Positions 1 through 8,754 of a DNA stretch of 64,000 nt are shown here, in pieces (position 1 is the first letter of the stretch; each line of letters opens with the position of its first letter). The stretch comes from Streptomyces fumanus (GTDB lineage Bacteria > Actinomycetota > Actinomycetes > Streptomycetales > Streptomycetaceae): positions 372,001-436,000 of the forward strand of contig NZ_BNBI01000004.1 of NCBI RefSeq assembly GCF_014655295.1, given 5' to 3'. The translations under genes were made by a program, and so were the position numbers. The notes beneath the pieces are model-generated. The model was not told the origin of the DNA. It did no database searches and saw nothing but the letters and a program-made list of their open reading frames with translations.

Positions 1-991
1 CCGCCCCGACGGTGACTCCGGGGAAGAGCACGCTGTGCTCCACCCGGCCGTTGTTGACGAGGTCCGCCGGGACCAACGAGGCGACCACGCCCGGGGAGTC
101 GGCCACCCAGCCCCGGTCCACCCCGGGCCGGACGGTCCTGGGCATCCGTTCGACCGGGAGCGGGGCCCGCGGGCCGCCGGCCGCGAGCATCAGGTGCGCC
201 CGGTGGTAGCGCTCGACGGTGCCGATGTCCTCCCAGTGGCCGGCCACCTCGTGGCCGCGGATGTCCTCGCCGCCCGCGAGCATCGCGGGGATGACGTCCC
301 GGCTGATGTCGTGCTGCCAGTCGGTGCCGTCCAGCTTCTCCAGGTAGCGGTGCAGCACCGCGGCGTCGAAGACGCAGAACGCGGCGAACACCAGGTCGCT
401 GGTCGGTACGGACGGCTTCTCCACGAACTCGGTGAGCCGGCCCGCCCGGTCGAAGCGGACCATCCCGAACAGGTGGACCCAGCGCCGCTCGATCCGCTGG
501 TAGGCGACGGTCAGGGCGGCGCCGGAGGCCCGGTGCTCCGCGATCAGCGGCCGGTAGTCGAAGCGGTAGACGTGGTCCGCGTGCAGCACCAGGACCTGCT
601 CGCGGTCACCGCCGAAGACGTGCCCGGCCTTGCGGATCAGGGCGTCCGCGGTACCGCGCTCGGCCGGCCAGGTACGGGCGGGCAGCTCACGGGGGAGCCC
701 GGCGCCCGCGGCCCGGTAGGCGTCGTCGTACGGCCCGAAGTGCACCCGGAAGCCCGGGTCGCGGTTCCACACCCGGTGCAGGTCGTCCATCAGCCGGCGT
801 TCCTCGTACTGGGACAGCAGCAGCACTTCCCCCAGTCCCGAGTCGCGCGCGTTGGCGAGGCTGAAGTCGATCAGGCGGCAGGCGCCTCCGTACGGGACGA
901 GCGGCTTCAGGCGCCCTTCGCCCAGCGGCCCCATGCGCCGTCCCTCGCCGCCCGCCAGCAGCACCGCGCGTACCCCTGCCCGCTCAGCCAT
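1..991 (-). CDS. GlgC-like sugar/cyclitol-1-phosphate nucleotidyltransferase (3' end beyond window)
   Basis: About 330 residues are visible; the C-terminus lies left of base 1. The N-terminal nucleotide-binding loop reads [14 protein letters not shown], followed by [21 protein letters not shown] and the metal-binding [11 protein letters not shown]. This is the order seen in ADP-glucose pyrophosphorylase (GlgC) rather than RmlA. The ATG at 991 overlaps the stop of the glycosyltransferase upstream by 8 bases, so the two are translationally coupled. A housekeeping GlgC is possible. The setting (aminotransferase, exporter, kinase, glycogen-synthase-like transferase, dTDP-glucose genes) instead suggests the AcbR-type role of acarbose pathways, activating a phosphorylated valienol to an NDP-cyclitol. 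Family is seen in the sequence; substrate is inferred. Confidence 0.85.
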   Translation of the reverse strand, partial: MAERAGVRAVLLAGGEGRRMGPLGEGRLKPLVPYGGACRLIDFSLANARDSGLGEVLLLSQYEERRLMDDLHRVWNRDPGFRVHFGPYDDAYRAAGAGLPRELPARTWPAERGTADALIRKAGHVFGGDREQVLVLHADHVYRFDYRPLIAEHRASGAALTVAYQRIERRWVHLFGMVRFDRAGRLTEFVEKPSVPTSDLVFAAFCVFDAAVLHRYLEKLDGTDWQHDISRDVIPAMLAGGEDIRGHEVAGHWEDIGTVERYHRAHLMLAAGGPRAPLPVERMPRTVRPGVDRGWVADSPGVVASLVPADLVNNGRVEHSVLFPGVTVGA

Positions 992-3083
992 GACGGGCCT
1001 CGTCCCAGGTGACCCGCCCGGAGGACAGCGTCAGCAGCAGTCGCGCCCCCGGCCGCGGCGGCGGTCCCTCGAACACGCCGGGCGCGGTGCGGCGCAGCTC
1101 CCGCACCCCGGGCAGCGCCCGGACCGCCGGGCCGCGCGGGGCCGGGACCACCAGCTCCACCCGCTCGGCGTGCGGCAGCCGGTACACCAGTCCGCCGTCG
1201 CCGCCGACCGAGCACCGCTCCCGCAGGGCGCGCACCTCCTCGGCGGTCACCGCGGCCGGGTGGCCATCCACGATCCGTTCGCAGGTACGGAAGTCGGCCC
1301 GCTCCCAGGCCGCGTGGAAGAACCGGCGGGCGACCGGGGCGTCGACGGGGGCGCGGCGCGCGTACGCCGCCGGGTCGCCGTGGGCGAGGGCCGCCTCCTC
1401 GGTGATCTCCTCGTCCTTCAGCAGGTCGAACCAGCCGAGCCGCAGGGCGCGTTCGGCGGGCAGCTCGGCCGGCTCGCCCCGCCACAGGCGGCCGAACGCG
1501 GCGAGATGCAGGTCCGCGCAGTGTTCCCAGGTGAACTGCCGGGCGACCGCCGCCGCGCGCCGGGACAGCTCACGGTAGCGGGCCGGGTCGTCGGACCACA
1601 GCGCCACCGCCTCCCGGATACGCGCGGTGAGCGCGGCGGTGAGCAGCGGGTCGTCCTCGGCGAAGGAGCGGTTGACGGCCAGGCCGGTGGTCTCCGGCTC
1701 GGGCCGGGCGTGCCGGAAGTGCGCCATGCCTTCCTGCGCCGTGGCGATGGGCACCGCCCCGCACACCATCGCCTCGCCCTGGGCGATGAGGAAGGTGTCC
1801 ATCTCGAACTTGGAGGGGAACAGGCAGAAGTCGGCGGCCGACGCGTACTCGAACACCCGCCGCTCGTCCACCCGCTCCGACTCCAGGTGCAGCCGCCCCC
1901 GGTGCCGCTCGGCGACCTCGCGGAAGAAGGGGTCGTCGAGCGGGGCGCCGGAGATGCAGCGCACGACGAAGTTCGCGGCCAGGCCCTCGCCCAGCACCCG
2001 GTCGACGGCGCGCATCAGCTCCAGTTGGCCCTTGTGGTGCAGGGCGTAGCGGGCGTTGTGGAAGAACGTCGGCAGCGCGGGATCCAGTCCCAGCCCGTCG
2101 AGCACCGCCGTCCGGTCCACCTCGCCCGGGTCCCAGGCGAGCCACTGGTCGGATATGGCGCAGCCGCCGACGAACATCTTGTGCGCGTTCTCCTTCACGG
2201 CCCGCGCCAGGGGCAGGTGCGCGAAGAGCGCCTCGAAGGGCGTGTCCCGGAAGGAGGCGTAGAAGTCGAGCTGGCCGGGGGAGAGGAAGTCGATCAGGTC
2301 GGCGTTCTCCAGGACCAGCCGGTAGACGGCCACGTGGTCCGGCGGGTACTCGTAGTGCAGATGGGTCAGTTGCTGGTACTGGCGCACCGCTTCGAGGTCC
2401 GGCCCGGCCGGCGGCTGCTCCCGCGGCAGGCCGTCCGGTGCGCCCAGGAGTTCGAGCAGGCGCCGGACCTCGGGCGCGTAGACCTGCTTGGTGATCGGCA
2501 TGTTGCTCTGCACCGTGCTGACGACGTGCTTCGTCGGGTCGTCGCGCAGCGCGGCCGGCAGCAGGTAGTGGTAGAAGGGCTCGTGGGCGTGGACGATCGC
2601 CCGCTCCCCGCCGAACCAGTGGCGCAGGAAGCGCACGCTGTCCGCCTGGAAGACCAGCGGCTTGAAGAAGACCAGGTCGCGGCCCTTGGTGGAGTACGGC
2701 GGGTAGAAGGTGTCCGGGAGCCGGTCGAGGTGCTCGTTGGACAGGAAGTACAGGTCCACGCCGTCGAGGCGGATGCGGTGCGCGGTGGTGCGCACGGGCA
2801 GTCCGGTCTCGGCGGGGAAGCCGTGCCACACCTCCGGGTCGAGGACCAGCGGGAGCACGTACTCGTCCGAGTAGCCGAGGTCCTCCACCTGGTACCGGCC
2901 GCGCAGGTCGTCGAGTCTGCCGTGCGCGGGAGTGACGAGGGAGACCCGGTGCCCGCGGGCGGCGAACTCCCGGGAGAGGTTCCACAGGTACACCGAGGTG
3001 CCGCCCTGCAGGAAGGTGTGGTCGAAGCCGCAGCATTCGAAGTAGGTCTCGATGATGTGCATCGGGGGCTCGGTCACGTTCAC
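984..3083 (-). CDS. Glycogen/starch-synthase-like glycosyltransferase (AcbS-like candidate)
   Basis: A 699-residue GT-B glycosyltransferase. The N-terminal loop is [20 protein letters not shown], where glycogen synthases have KTGG. The C-terminal donor site is [18 protein letters not shown], followed by [10 protein letters not shown], which resembles the GT5/GT3 glycogen synthase group. About 200 further C-terminal residues are not recognised. The GTG start at 3083 makes a 4-base GTGA overlap with the kinase stop and has AAGG just upstream; the internal ATG at 3062 has no ribosome site. In acarbose clusters a glycogen-synthase-like enzyme (AcbS) joins the activated cyclitol to the amino-deoxyhexose. 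That role is inferred from context; a plain alpha-glucan synthase is the alternative. Confidence 0.8.
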   Translation of the reverse strand: MNVTEPPMHIIETYFECCGFDHTFLQGGTSVYLWNLSREFAARGHRVSLVTPAHGRLDDLRGRYQVEDLGYSDEYVLPLVLDPEVWHGFPAETGLPVRTTAHRIRLDGVDLYFLSNEHLDRLPDTFYPPYSTKGRDLVFFKPLVFQADSVRFLRHWFGGERAIVHAHEPFYHYLLPAALRDDPTKHVVSTVQSNMPITKQVYAPEVRRLLELLGAPDGLPREQPPAGPDLEAVRQYQQLTHLHYEYPPDHVAVYRLVLENADLIDFLSPGQLDFYASFRDTPFEALFAHLPLARAVKENAHKMFVGGCAISDQWLAWDPGEVDRTAVLDGLGLDPALPTFFHNARYALHHKGQLELMRAVDRVLGEGLAANFVVRCISGAPLDDPFFREVAERHRGRLHLESERVDERRVFEYASAADFCLFPSKFEMDTFLIAQGEAMVCGAVPIATAQEGMAHFRHARPEPETTGLAVNRSFAEDDPLLTAALTARIREAVALWSDDPARYRELSRRAAAVARQFTWEHCADLHLAAFGRLWRGEPAELPAERALRLGWFDLLKDEEITEEAALAHGDPAAYARRAPVDAPVARRFFHAAWERADFRTCERIVDGHPAAVTAEEVRALRERCSVGGDGGLVYRLPHAERVELVVPAPRGPAVRALPGVRELRRTAPGVFEGPPPRPGARLLLTLSSGRVTWDEARHG

Positions 3084-4549
3084 GTCCTTGCCGGGAGGGT
3101 CGGGGCCGGGGTGCGGGCGCCGAGCGCGAGGGCGTGGCGCAGGTCGATCGCGGCGTGGTAGGGGCGGGCGTGGTCGGTGTTGTAGGCGAGTTCGTGCAGC
3201 AGCCGGTCCAGGTAGAGCAGCCGGCGCAGGGGGTCGGCCACCGTGCGTCCCAGGAGCAGCCGCAGCACGTGCGCCCGCCAGACGTCGGCGGCGTGGAAGA
3301 CCAGGTGCGGTACGGAGCGCTGTCCGGGCGGCCGGTCCCGGGCGCCGTCCAGCGCGTCCCGCATCGTCTCCATGGAGTCGACGCCGAGGCGCCGTGCGCT
3401 CTCGAAGGCCGCCTCGTCGGCGGTGAAGTACTCCAGGGCGCGCTCGACGGCGATCAGGTCCTGGACCGGCGACTGCGCGGCCCAGCCCGGCTCGCCGGGA
3501 CCGAGGGCGGGGGTGGACATGTCGATGACGTTCATCGACCAGCCTCCGTCGTCACGCGGCCGGCACAGCAGGTGGGACAGGTGCAGGTCGCCGTGGCACG
3601 GTCCGGAGGGAAACCCCGCCGGAGCGGCGTCGAAGGCGCCGCGCAGCGCGGCGGCCTCCTGCCGCAGGGCCGTGAAGGCGGCGGTGCGCGGGGCCTCGGG
3701 CAGGTCGATGTCCGCCGCGGCCAGTGCGTCCGTGCGGGCGGTGGCCCGGGCCAGCATCTCCCGTACCGGGTACGGCGGCACGGGACCCCCGCCGAGCCGG
3801 CCGGCCAGGTCGCGGTGGAAGCCGGCCAGGAAGCGCCCGGCGTCGCGCAGGTGGTCCGCGAGCGGGCGCAGGTGCGCCCGCACGACGTCGTCGAGCGAGC
3901 CGGGGGCCCGTCCGCCGGTCACCTTCGGCCACAGGGACCGCAGACTCCGTCTCAGCGGCAGGTCGATCCCGTCTCCGGGGGCGTACCGGTAGAACACGCC
4001 CAGCGGGCGGTGGGTGCCGTCCGCCGGGTCGACGTAGGCGTAGTCACCCGCCCAGTCGGGGGTGCGGCCGGTCCCGGTCATCAGCCGCAGGAGTTCCGGC
4101 TCCCGGACGGTCTCGTCCAGCCTCCGGTAGGTCTTGTGCACGTAGGCGGTCCCGCCGTGCTCCACCAGGGACAGCACGTTGGAGGACCAGCCCCGCTCGA
4201 ACGGCAGCCGGCGTACCGAGCGCGCGGGGAGTCCCGCGCCGCGGAAGAGCACCCGGCCGCCGCGGGCGGTGGGCAGCCGGCGTCCGGCGCGGACCGCGTC
4301 CAGCACGGCCGAGTCGAACTCGACGCCGCCGTGCGCCTCTTCGGCGCCGTACCCCGTGGGCGCGGGCCGCACCGGCATGAAGTAGCGCCGTCCCGACACC
4401 GGCCCGCCGACGGCGGCCACCACCAGCAGGCGGGCGGTGGCGCCGAGGTCCGCGTGGTCGACGCACTCGAAGCGTTCGGCCCGCCGGCCGTCCTCGGGCA
4501 TCCACGGGGCGGTGCGCAGTAAGGGGCCCAGATCGTCGTTTCTGATCAT
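3080..4549 (-). CDS. Maltokinase/aminoglycoside-phosphotransferase-fold kinase (AcbU-like candidate)
   Basis: A 489-residue protein with the APH/maltokinase catalytic loop GPCHGDLHLSHLL and the metal site NVIDMSTP downstream. The N-terminal segment carries an ATP-lobe-like stretch (GGTAYVHKTYRRL), as in maltokinase and TreS-fused kinases. Codon 10 is TTA (bases 4520-4522), a codon usually decoded late in Streptomyces through bldA. The gene sits 7 bases after the permease stop and overlaps the glycosyltransferase start by 4. In a trehalose-glycogen setting it would be maltokinase. Here, without TreS or GlgE, the favoured inference is a cyclitol or sugar kinase serving the nucleotidyltransferase at the left edge. 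Confidence 0.78.
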   Translation of the reverse strand: MIRNDDLGPLLRTAPWMPEDGRRAERFECVDHADLGATARLLVVAAVGGPVSGRRYFMPVRPAPTGYGAEEAHGGVEFDSAVLDAVRAGRRLPTARGGRVLFRGAGLPARSVRRLPFERGWSSNVLSLVEHGGTAYVHKTYRRLDETVREPELLRLMTGTGRTPDWAGDYAYVDPADGTHRPLGVFYRYAPGDGIDLPLRRSLRSLWPKVTGGRAPGSLDDVVRAHLRPLADHLRDAGRFLAGFHRDLAGRLGGGPVPPYPVREMLARATARTDALAAADIDLPEAPRTAAFTALRQEAAALRGAFDAAPAGFPSGPCHGDLHLSHLLCRPRDDGGWSMNVIDMSTPALGPGEPGWAAQSPVQDLIAVERALEYFTADEAAFESARRLGVDSMETMRDALDGARDRPPGQRSVPHLVFHAADVWRAHVLRLLLGRTVADPLRRLLYLDRLLHELAYNTDHARPYHAAIDLRHALALGARTPAPTLPART

Positions 4550-4556
4550 GGCAGGC

Positions 4557-5357
4557 TCAACTCCCGGTCATTTCGTAGCGGTTGACGCCGCGGCGCCAGA
4601 CGGTCAGCGCGAGGGCCAGGGCGCCGGCGGTCACCACGGGCAGCCAGCCGAGCAGGCCGGTCCCGCCGCTCAGCAGGTAGACGCAGGGCACGTAAGCGGT
4701 GAAGGCGAAGGGCAGGACCCAGGTGAGCAGGGCCTTCAGCGAGGGGTGGTAGATGTCCAGGGGGTAGGCGGAGAACTCCGACACCTGGTTGGCCGCGTAC
4801 ATCGCGGGCATGCTCGTCACCGTCCAGAAGGACAGGGAGGCGAAGAGCAGCTTCACCGAGGTGTGCAGCAGCGCCCCGCACAGCACCAGCACGGGCGCCA
4901 GCACCCACTGCACGGGGCTCGGCGACAGGCCCAGCTCGCTCCCCGCGTATCCCACCAGGACCGCGCCGACGACGAGTTCGCCGAGCCCGTCGGGGTGGAA
5001 GAAGCGCTCCGACAGCAGGGAGAACAGCGGGTCGACCGGCCGGACGAGGTAGCGGTAGAACTCTCCGCGCTGGACCAGTTTGCGGCCCAGTTCCCACAAC
5101 TGGTCGGTGAAGAGGTGGTCGAGCCCGCGCGGCAGCAGGGAGAACCCCAGCAGGAACAGCACCTCGTGGTACGACCAGCCGCCCACCGCGGGGACCTGCC
5201 GGAAGACGAGGCCGACGACCGCCGTCTGGATGCCGACCCGCACCAGGAAGGCGCCCGCCCCGAGCACGAAGTCCATGCGGTACGCGGCCAGCCGGTGCAG
5301 GCCCACCCCGCCCAGGAACCAGGCCAGCCGCAGGTACCGCGTCACGGTGCGCGTCAT
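4557..5357 (-). CDS. ABC-2 type transporter permease, second subunit
   Basis: A 266-residue integral membrane protein with about six hydrophobic segments, for example VLGAGAFLVRVGIQTAVVGLVF and the C-terminal LLGWLPVVTAGALALALTVW region. It belongs to the ABC-2 permease group with no separate domains. The ATG at 5357 overlaps the stop of the other permease by 4 bases (ATGA). An in-frame upstream extension exists but lies inside the neighbouring gene and is rejected. With the ATPase and the sister permease it forms a two-permease, one-ATPase transporter comparable to AcbW/X/Y, the exporter proposed for acarbose. Export direction is inferred, since no solute-binding protein is encoded beside it. 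Confidence 0.85.
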   Translation of the reverse strand: MTRTVTRYLRLAWFLGGVGLHRLAAYRMDFVLGAGAFLVRVGIQTAVVGLVFRQVPAVGGWSYHEVLFLLGFSLLPRGLDHLFTDQLWELGRKLVQRGEFYRYLVRPVDPLFSLLSERFFHPDGLGELVVGAVLVGYAGSELGLSPSPVQWVLAPVLVLCGALLHTSVKLLFASLSFWTVTSMPAMYAANQVSEFSAYPLDIYHPSLKALLTWVLPFAFTAYVPCVYLLSGGTGLLGWLPVVTAGALALALTVWRRGVNRYEMTGS

Positions 5358-6163
5358 CCGCCGAGCACCTCCAGTTGTCCCAGGGCGGCGCGCCACAGCG
5401 CGGCGCACAGCAGCGACAGCCCGGCCGCCCAGGCCGCCTGCTGGACGAGCACCCCTGCGGCGTCCGCCCAGCCGTCGTAGCGGCCGAGCAGCAGGGTCAG
5501 CGGACCGTCGACCATGCCGCGGAAGGGCAGGACCTCCGCGAGCGCGGCCAGCGGGCCCGGCATCAGCGCGAGCGGTACGAGCTGTCCGGCGAAGAAGGCG
5601 ACGACGCTCTGCTTGACCATCCGCACGCCCCAGGTGTTGGTGGTGAGGAAACCCGTCATGCCGGTCAGCAGATTCACGCAGAACGCCAGCAGCACCGACA
5701 GGGCGGTGGAGACGGCGAACAGCAGCAGGTCCGCCGGCCGGGGCGCGGTGAGCGGGACGAGCAGCGCGAACAGGCCGAGGACCGGCAGGCCGACCAGGAC
5801 GGCGTTGGCCCCCACCACGGGCAGGCAGGCGAAGAACCGCAGCACCGGGTAGCTGACGGGGCGCACCAGCATGACCGCGACGTCACCCCGGTACACCTCG
5901 GCCGCGACCTCGTCGTCCACCCGGTTGGTGTGCAGCACCTGCAGGATCTGGGCCACCAGCAGGTAGGTGGTGATGTCCGCCACGGTGAAGCCGCCGGGTC
6001 CGCGGCCGGGTGTGCCCGCGTACACGGCGCGCCACAGGAAGACGGTCACCGCCGCGCCGGCGGCCGCGGTCATCGCGGTCATCACGAACATCGAGCGGTA
6101 CTGCAGCAGGGACTGCAGGCCGCTGGTGGCGAACGGCGTGTAGCGGCGCAGGCGGGCGGTCAC
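5354..6163 (-). CDS. ABC-2 type transporter permease, first subunit
   Basis: A 269-residue membrane protein. Helices are visible at MFVMTAMTAAAGAAVTVFLW, in the LRFFACLPVVGANAVLVGLPVLGLF region, in LLLFAVSTALSVLLAFCVNLL and near the C-terminus. The sequence DEVAAEVYRGDVAVMLVRPV is typical of ABC-2 permeases that pair with an ATPase of the drug or oligosaccharide export type. The GTG start at 6163 overlaps the ATPase stop (GTGA), and its own stop overlaps the next permease start, so the three subunits should be made in equal amounts. The substrate is probably the pseudo-oligosaccharide made by the surrounding genes (inference). Confidence 0.85.
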   Translation of the reverse strand: MTARLRRYTPFATSGLQSLLQYRSMFVMTAMTAAAGAAVTVFLWRAVYAGTPGRGPGGFTVADITTYLLVAQILQVLHTNRVDDEVAAEVYRGDVAVMLVRPVSYPVLRFFACLPVVGANAVLVGLPVLGLFALLVPLTAPRPADLLLFAVSTALSVLLAFCVNLLTGMTGFLTTNTWGVRMVKQSVVAFFAGQLVPLALMPGPLAALAEVLPFRGMVDGPLTLLLGRYDGWADAAGVLVQQAAWAAGLSLLCAALWRAALGQLEVLGG

Positions 6164-7206
6164 GCGGCACCGTCAGGTGTACGGCCGGCCCCGTCGGGTG
6201 TGCCGCCGGGAACGCGTGCGCGGCCGTAGATCTTGCGGAGCACGTCCTCCAGGCCGGGTTCGGGGGCGTACCAGTCGGCGAGGTCGAAGTGGTCCAGGAG
6301 GAAGGTGAGGACCTGCCGGGAGGTGTAGCGGCCGGCCGGGTAGTCGACGCGGACCCGACCGCCGTCGTCCGGTGTGACGCGCACGCCCGGCAGACCGGCC
6401 TCGACTCGGGCGCGGACGGTGCCGGTGGCGGTGCCGTCCCGGTGGTCGAAGACGACCGAGCGGTGGTCGGCGGTGCGCAGCAGGTCCTTCAGGGTCCCCT
6501 GGTGGACGACCCGGCCGTGGTCGACGACCAGGGCCCGGTCGCAGATGGCGCCGATGTCGGCGATGTCGTGGCTGGTGAGCACCACGGTGGTGCCCAGCTC
6601 CCGGTGGGCGCGGTTGACCAGGTGGCGCACCGCGTCCTTGAGCACCATGTCGAGGCCGATGGTGGGCTCGTCCCAGAACAGGACGGCGGGGTCGTGCAGC
6701 AGGCTCGCCGCGATCTCGGCGCGCATGCGCTGGCCGAGGCTCAACTGCCGTACGGGGGTCGAACCCAGCGCGTCGATGTCGAGGAGCTCCCGGAACAGGT
6801 CGAGGTTGCGCCGGTAGACCGGCCCGGGGATGTCGTAGACGCGGCGCAGGATGCGGAAGGAGTCCGGCACCGACAGGTCCCACCAGAGCTGGCTGCGCTG
6901 GCCGAAGACGACGCCGATGGTGCGGGCGTTGCGCTGCCGGTGCCGGTACGGCTCCAGGCCGGCGACCGTGCAGCGGCCGGAGGTGGGGGTCATGATGCCG
7001 GTCAGCATCTTGATCGTGGTCGACTTGCCGGCCCCGTTGGCACCGATGTAGGCCGTCTTGGTGCCGGCCGGTATCTCGAAGGAGACGTCGTCGACCGCGC
7101 GGACCACGCGGTGGCGGCGGGTGAGGAGGGTGGAGAGGCTGCCGAGCAGGCCGGGTCTGCGTTCGGCCAGCCGGAACTCCTTGACGAGGTGCTCCGCCAC
7201 GATCAC
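6160..7206 (-). CDS. ABC exporter ATP-binding protein
   Basis: A 348-residue ATPase. The Walker A loop is GANGAGKST, the Q-loop is GVVFGQRSQLWWDL, and the signature reads QLSLGQRMR. Walker B is VLFWDEPTIGLD and the switch is LTSHDIADI. The signature departs slightly from LSGGQ (LSLGQ), as in several ABC-2 export ATPases. A C-terminal extension of about 110 residues follows the nucleotide domain. The GTG at 7206 is chosen because it gives a 4-base overlap with the aminotransferase stop and places the conserved N-terminus correctly; a longer in-frame reading would run inside that gene. Probable AcbW-type subunit powering export of the cluster product. Confidence 0.88.
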   Translation of the reverse strand: MIVAEHLVKEFRLAERRPGLLGSLSTLLTRRHRVVRAVDDVSFEIPAGTKTAYIGANGAGKSTTIKMLTGIMTPTSGRCTVAGLEPYRHRQRNARTIGVVFGQRSQLWWDLSVPDSFRILRRVYDIPGPVYRRNLDLFRELLDIDALGSTPVRQLSLGQRMRAEIAASLLHDPAVLFWDEPTIGLDMVLKDAVRHLVNRAHRELGTTVVLTSHDIADIGAICDRALVVDHGRVVHQGTLKDLLRTADHRSVVFDHRDGTATGTVRARVEAGLPGVRVTPDDGGRVRVDYPAGRYTSRQVLTFLLDHFDLADWYAPEPGLEDVLRKIYGRARVPGGTPDGAGRTPDGAA

Positions 7207-8495
7207 GTCATCACCCGTTCCAGGGCCTTCTCCAGCAGCCGCAGACCCTCGTCGAGCAGGGCCTCGTCGAGTGTGAACGGCGGGGCCAGGCGCAGCATGT
7301 GGCCTCCGAGGGAGGTGCGCAGTCCCACGTCCAGGGCCGTGGTGTAGACGGCCCGGGCCGTCTCCGGCGCGGGGGTGCGGGTGACGGGATCGGTGACGAA
7401 CTCCAGGCCCCACAGCAGTCCCAGGCCGCGCACCTGGCCCAGCCGGTCGAAGCGGGACTCCAGGACGCGCAGCCGGTCCTCCATGATCTCGCCGAGGACG
7501 CGTACGCGGTCGATCAGCCGGTCGCGCTCGACGACCTCCAGCGTGGCGCGGGCGGCGGCGATGCCCAGCGGGTTGCTCGCGTACGTCGAGGCGTACGCCC
7601 CCGAGGTGGCCGCTTCCGGCCTGCGCAGCAGCTCCGCGCGGCCGGCCAGAACGGCGAAGGGGAACCCGCTCGCGGTGCCCTTGGACAGCATCGCGAGGTC
7701 CGGTTCGACGCCGAAGAGGTCACTGGCGAGGAAGGCCCCGGTGCGGCCGCCGCCGGTGAGCACCTCGTCCGCGACGAGCAGGACGCCGCTCTCCCGGCAG
7801 GCGTCCGCGATGCGTTCCCAGTAACCCGGCGGCGGCACGATGACCCCCGCCGCGCCGAGGACGGGTTCGAAGACCAGCGCGGAGACGTTGGGCTTCTCGG
7901 CGATGTGCCGGCGCACCAGCGTCGCGCAGCGCACGTCGCACGACGGGTACTCCAGCTCCAGGGGGCAGCGGTAGCAGTAGGGGCTGTAGCCCAGCACGCT
8001 GTTGCCGCTGAACGCCTGGTGGCCGATGTCCCAGTGCACGAGCATCCTGGCCCCCATGGTCTTGCCGTGGAAGCCGTGGCGCAGGGCGCCGATCCGGTTG
8101 CGTCCCGGCGGCGCGGTCGCCTGGACGACCCGCAGCGCGGCCTCGACCACCTCCGCGCCGGTGGAGAAGAACGCGTAGGTGTCGAGCCGCTCGGGCAGCA
8201 GCCTGGCGAGCAGGTCCAGCAGGTCGGCGCGGTCCGCGGTGGCACTGTCGTGGACGTTCCACAGACGGCGGGCCTGGGCGGTGAGCGCCTCGACCACCTC
8301 CGGGTGCCCGTGGCCCAGGGACTGGGTGAGGGTGCCGGCGGCGAAGTCGAGGTACTGGTTGCCGTCGAGGTCGGTCAGCACGGGGCCGCGCCCCTCGGCG
8401 AACACCCGGCGTCCGTGAACGGCTTCCTCGGAAGCGCCCGGCGCCAGATGCCGGGCCTCCCGTGCCAGGTGCTGGGTCTGCCGTAAACCTGTCAT
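7203..8495 (-). CDS. Class III PLP aminotransferase (AcbV-like candidate)
   Basis: A 430-residue fold-type I, class III (GABA/ornithine-type) aminotransferase. It shows the N-terminal DLDGNQYLDFAAG, the cofactor site FFSTGAEVVEAALR, the metal-free PLP Asp in LLVADEVLTGGGRTG, and the Schiff-base lysine in AMLSKGTASGFP. Most sugar C4 aminotransferases are of the DegT/DnrJ type; class III is the type reported for AcbV, which aminates dTDP-4-keto-6-deoxyglucose. Codon 4 is TTA (8484-8486). ATG at 8495 has AAGGA five bases upstream. It is first in the operon and diverges from dTDP-glucose synthase and dehydratase genes that would supply the keto-sugar. Substrate assignment is inferred from this context. 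Confidence 0.82.
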   Translation of the reverse strand: MTGLRQTQHLAREARHLAPGASEEAVHGRRVFAEGRGPVLTDLDGNQYLDFAAGTLTQSLGHGHPEVVEALTAQARRLWNVHDSATADRADLLDLLARLLPERLDTYAFFSTGAEVVEAALRVVQATAPPGRNRIGALRHGFHGKTMGARMLVHWDIGHQAFSGNSVLGYSPYCYRCPLELEYPSCDVRCATLVRRHIAEKPNVSALVFEPVLGAAGVIVPPPGYWERIADACRESGVLLVADEVLTGGGRTGAFLASDLFGVEPDLAMLSKGTASGFPFAVLAGRAELLRRPEAATSGAYASTYASNPLGIAAARATLEVVERDRLIDRVRVLGEIMEDRLRVLESRFDRLGQVRGLGLLWGLEFVTDPVTRTPAPETARAVYTTALDVGLRTSLGGHMLRLAPPFTLDEALLDEGLRLLEKALERVMT

Positions 8496-8754
8496 CGCTG
8501 TCCTTGCTCGTCGGACCGGCTGTACGCGATCACCGGCGAACTGCGGTGTGACACACCGCGGTTGGCCGTTCGCCTTGAGTCAAACACTTGAACGCGGATG
8601 GCTGCAAGGCTTTGCGGATCGTTTCAGAAACTTGTTGCGGGGAGGTGCGGCAGTCTGCTTGAGTCGATGTGCCCACGGCGACACCACGCCTCTCATGCGA
8701 GGAGAGACCTGTGAGAAAACGCCCCCTGAGCGGTCCGCCTCCACGGAGGCCGCG
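8496..8754. promoter_or_regulatory. Divergent promoter region between exporter/aminotransferase operon and dTDP-glucose genes
   Basis: This 259-base intergenic region serves both operons. It holds a near-perfect 25-base palindrome (8539-8563), the small dyad TTGAGTCAA (8575-8583), and a run of MalR/LacI-like half-sites: CTGCAAG at 8602, CTTTGCGG at 8610, and a TTTCAGAAACTTGTTGCGG segment around 8622-8640. The half-sites resemble those upstream of malE and the alpha-amylase, so maltose-responsive LacI control of both operons is plausible. An overlapping reading frame extends the downstream synthase to 8548, but its start has no ribosome site. Confidence 0.6.
8539..8563. promoter_or_regulatory. 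25-base near-perfect inverted repeat, candidate operator
   Basis: Two 12-base arms around a single central A: the left arm is AACTGCGGTGTG, the right arm is CACACCGCGGTT. Eleven of twelve positions pair. It lies 44 bases upstream of the aminotransferase ATG, where it could act as an operator for either divergent operon. It does not resemble the TTGC/GCAA motif found near malE, so it may bind a different regulator. Confidence 0.6.

Noticed and set aside
8548..8754. Upstream extension of dTDP-glucose synthase by 69 residues
   Set aside because: No ribosome site, no family homology, and it would cover the divergent promoter and its palindromes; GTG at 8755 has GGAGG and gives the family length.
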